7,271 nt of DNA from DASWRT01 sp036403035 (GTDB lineage Bacteria > Pseudomonadota > Alphaproteobacteria > ATCC43930 > CGMCC-115725), in the NCBI GenBank assembly GCA_036403035.1, contig DASWRT010000406.1, positions 1-7,271 of the forward strand, read 5' to 3'. The translations under genes and the position numbers were made by a program. Shown here one piece after another: positions 6,012-7,271 of this stretch (within the stretch, counting starts at the first letter, position 1; each line of letters begins with the position of its first letter). The notes under the pieces were generated by a model. It saw nothing but the letters and a program-made list of their open reading frames with translations, was not told where the DNA came from and made no database searches.

Positions 6012-6362
6012 ATGGCGAGGTTCATCAACGGTCAGGTGCTGACGGCGCTGGCGGCCGGCATGGTTGGAGGACTTCTGGCGCCGCTCGTCTGGCCGGCCGC
6101 ATCTCGCGCCGCCCGTCCAGCCGCGAAGGGCGCGATCAAGGCGGGCTTCGCAGCCTACGAGCGCGGTCGCGAAATCGCCGCAGAATGGGCCGAGACGGCG
6201 AGCGACCTGATCGCCGAGGTCGAGGCCGAACGCGAAGCGGAACGGCGCGCGGCGCTCGCGGCGACACGGGGTGGAGACGAGCAGCGCCACGGCGGCGAAG
6301 CTGCAATGCCGATGAACGGCTCGTTCCGCTCCGGCGGTGGCGAGCGGAAGCTCGATGCCTGA
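6012..6362 (+). CDS. DUF5132-type small membrane protein (second tandem copy)
   Basis: The 116-aa product shares its layout with the preceding gene: head MARFINGQ, a hydrophobic Gly/Ala segment (about 9-30, ending LLAPLVWPAA), the basic ARPAAKGAIKAGFAAYERGR stretch (34-53), and a long acidic helix (about 54-83) containing SDLIAEVEAEREAERR. The tail ends in a flexible Gly/Met/Ser segment (MPMNGSFRSGGG) with one His at 93. Identity to the first copy is concentrated in P-V/A-A-K..AIK-x-G....YxR and D-L-V/I-A-E, so it is an old duplication rather than a recent one. The ribosome binding site is poor: GAGG lies only 1 nt from the ATG. The start is chosen because it reproduces the head of the paralogue. 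The stop overlaps the start of the next gene by 8 nt, suggesting coupling. Likely a membrane-anchored helper of the downstream HMA_2/ATPase proteins; inferred. Confidence 0.8.
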   Translation: MARFINGQVLTALAAGMVGGLLAPLVWPAASRAARPAAKGAIKAGFAAYERGREIAAEWAETASDLIAEVEAEREAERRAALAATRGGDEQRHGGEAAMPMNGSFRSGGGERKLDA

Positions 6363-6975
6363 CCGGCCGCCGCCGCGCGCCCGGATCTGCCACGTCAGCC
6401 CCGGCCGGGTGCGCGTCCGCATTCCCGAGCGGCGCTACGATACCGAATACTTCACCGCCGTAAAGGAACTTGTATCGGCTTGGCCGGGCGTCGAAAGCGT
6501 CGAGGTCAATCCGGTCACTGCCGGCATGCTGATCCGGTTCGCACTCGATGCCGGTGACCTCCTGCCGGGCGATATCCCCTTGAGCGCGCTTGAGAACGAC
6601 CTGTTCACCCTAGACTTTTCGGATCTCGCCGAGAGGGCCGCGGGTGCATCCGACGGGCAGGAAGCCGTCCCGCTCCACGCCAAAGTGCGGGACGGCCTGA
6701 AGCATCTCGACGCCCGCCTGCGTGCGCTGACGGGCGGCGCCGACGACCTCCGCTCGTTGGTGTTCCTATCGCTCCTCGCGGGCGGTTGTTATCAGCTCTT
6801 CCGTGGCAACGTCGCCGCTCCGGCCGTCACGCTGCTGTGGTACGCCGCCGACGCGCTTAGCCTCTGGCGCGACGAAGACGTGACGGCGGCAGCAGCCGCA
6901 GCAGCGGCGGCGGCGGGCGGTCCTATTCCCGGGCTCCCGGCATCGTCCGGCGAAACCGGACGGCAGACCCAGTAA
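6355..6975 (+). CDS. HMA_2-like domain protein with two membrane helices
   Basis: The 206-aa product starts at the ATG at 6355, with GCGGAAG a few nt upstream. An in-frame GTG at 6337 would add six residues but has no good site. Residues about 10-65 have the ferredoxin-like HMA_2 pattern: ICHVSPGRVRVRIPE (11-25), AWPGVESVEVNPVTAGMLIR (42-61). The usual CxxC metal site of ordinary HMA domains is absent. A soluble linker with PLHAKVRDGLKHLDARLRAL (106-125) leads to two predicted membrane helices (about 131-150 and 152-171). A ten-residue Ala tract (178-187) and a Gly/Pro/Ser-rich end follow. It overlaps the preceding gene by 8 nt and ends 5 nt before the next start. In family context such proteins accompany P-type ATPases; it may be an accessory subunit or a docking/regulatory domain. 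No catalytic residues are visible. Confidence 0.8.
   Translation: MPDRPPPRARICHVSPGRVRVRIPERRYDTEYFTAVKELVSAWPGVESVEVNPVTAGMLIRFALDAGDLLPGDIPLSALENDLFTLDFSDLAERAAGASDGQEAVPLHAKVRDGLKHLDARLRALTGGADDLRSLVFLSLLAGGCYQLFRGNVAAPAVTLLWYAADALSLWRDEDVTAAAAAAAAAAGGPIPGLPASSGETGRQTQ
6886..6915 (+). repeat. GCN codon run encoding ten alanines
   Basis: Ten consecutive Ala codons (GCG, GCA and GCC mixed, with a terminal run of four GCG) lie in the HMA_2-like gene after the second membrane helix. The mixed codons argue for selection or age rather than very recent slippage, but the GCG end could vary in length between strains. Confidence 0.7.
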
Positions 6976-6980
6976 CACCG

Positions 6981-7271
6981 ATGCCTGACGAGGTCGCCGC
7001 GGCGGCAGGGCCGCCGGACATCGTGCCGATTCACGCGGCGGTCGCCGGGCGCGTTCGCCTGCACGTAGAAGGGTTGCGGAGGCGTACCGAGGTCGGCGTT
7101 CGGATCGAACGCCGCCTCGCGTCGGCGCCGGGCATCCATGCCGTCTCGGCGAGCGCGGTCACCGGAAACATCCTCGTCCGCTACGACCCGGCGTTGCCGC
7201 TCGCGCGCATCGTCGATTGCGTCGCGACGTCGATGCGCGGCGCCGGCAGCGACGGGGCCGCAGCGGCGGCG
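6981..7271 (+). CDS. HMA_2-like N-terminus, probable P-type metal ATPase (partial)
   Basis: The frame is open from the ATG at 6981 to the window edge (97 codons, 3' end missing). After an Ala-rich head, residues about 15-70 repeat the domain of the preceding gene: IHAAVAGRVRLHVEGL (17-32), ASAPGIHAVSASAVTGNILV (47-66), RYDP (67-70). The shared core is H-x3-GRVR, then PG-I/V, then A/P-V-T-A/G. There is no CxxC. From memory, this domain at the N-terminus of a protein encoded just after DUF5132 and HMA_2 genes most often opens a cation-translocating P-type ATPase of the CtpC-like kind. The ATPase hallmarks (CPx/SPx helix, DKTGT, GDGxND) would be downstream and cannot be seen, so a second short HMA_2 protein is also possible. 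The start lies 5 nt after the previous stop with no clear ribosome binding site, suggesting translational coupling. Confidence 0.65.
   Translation, partial: MPDEVAAAAGPPDIVPIHAAVAGRVRLHVEGLRRRTEVGVRIERRLASAPGIHAVSASAVTGNILVRYDPALPLARIVDCVATSMRGAGSDGAAAAA

Noticed and set aside
5825..6463. 212-codon + strand frame spanning the two DUF5132 genes
   Set aside because: It overlaps three better-supported genes out of frame and is almost entirely Arg/Ala/Gly.
7021..7271. Confident call of a complete P-type ATPase
   Set aside because: Only the HMA_2-like N-terminus is inside the window; the phosphorylation and metal-site motifs are not visible.

Overview
The window is GC-rich, gene-dense bacterial DNA. 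Its gene content and the style of its small proteins suggest an alphaproteobacterium, but no marker here fixes a genus. It holds nine protein-coding genes, one cut by the right edge. I see no tRNA, rRNA, CRISPR array, insertion sequence or phage gene. The largest gene-free stretch is 255 nt (5347-5601), so no gap exceeds 300 bases.

Left part: a small + strand gene (38-193, 51 aa, charged helical protein of unknown function) runs convergently into a four-gene minus-strand block through a hairpin-rich spacer (194-431). Read in its transcription order, the minus block is a DUF445/YjiN-like membrane protein (5346-4105), a small DUF5132-like membrane protein with an unusual His/Arg-rich tail (4038-3577), an MgtC/SapB family membrane protein (3483-2839) and polyphosphate kinase Ppk1 (2696-432). 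The spacers are 66, 93 and 142 nt, so an operon is possible but not proven. All four fit a cell-envelope, phosphate/Mg2+ and stress theme.

Right part: an AT-rich divergent control region (5347-5601) separates that block from a + strand block. This block has two DUF5132-type small membrane proteins in tandem (5602-5940, 6012-6362), a protein with an HMA_2-like domain and two predicted membrane helices (6355-6975), and the N-terminus of a second HMA_2-like protein (6981 to the edge). The last is probably the start of a P-type metal-transport ATPase. Stop/start overlap and a 5-nt spacing make the last three genes look translationally coupled.

The most interesting reading is that the three small DUF5132-like proteins are accessory or scaffold subunits of a P-type ATPase metal-efflux complex. 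This resembles in layout the mycobacterial PacL (DUF1490)-CtpC platforms: a Gly/Ala-rich membrane segment, a basic Pro-Ala-Lys stretch, then an acidic helical tail. One of the three has moved to, or been recruited by, the divergent DUF445-MgtC-Ppk1 block and carries seven histidines in its tail. This is inference from sequence pattern and gene order. The decisive ATPase motifs (DKTGT, CPx) lie beyond the right edge.
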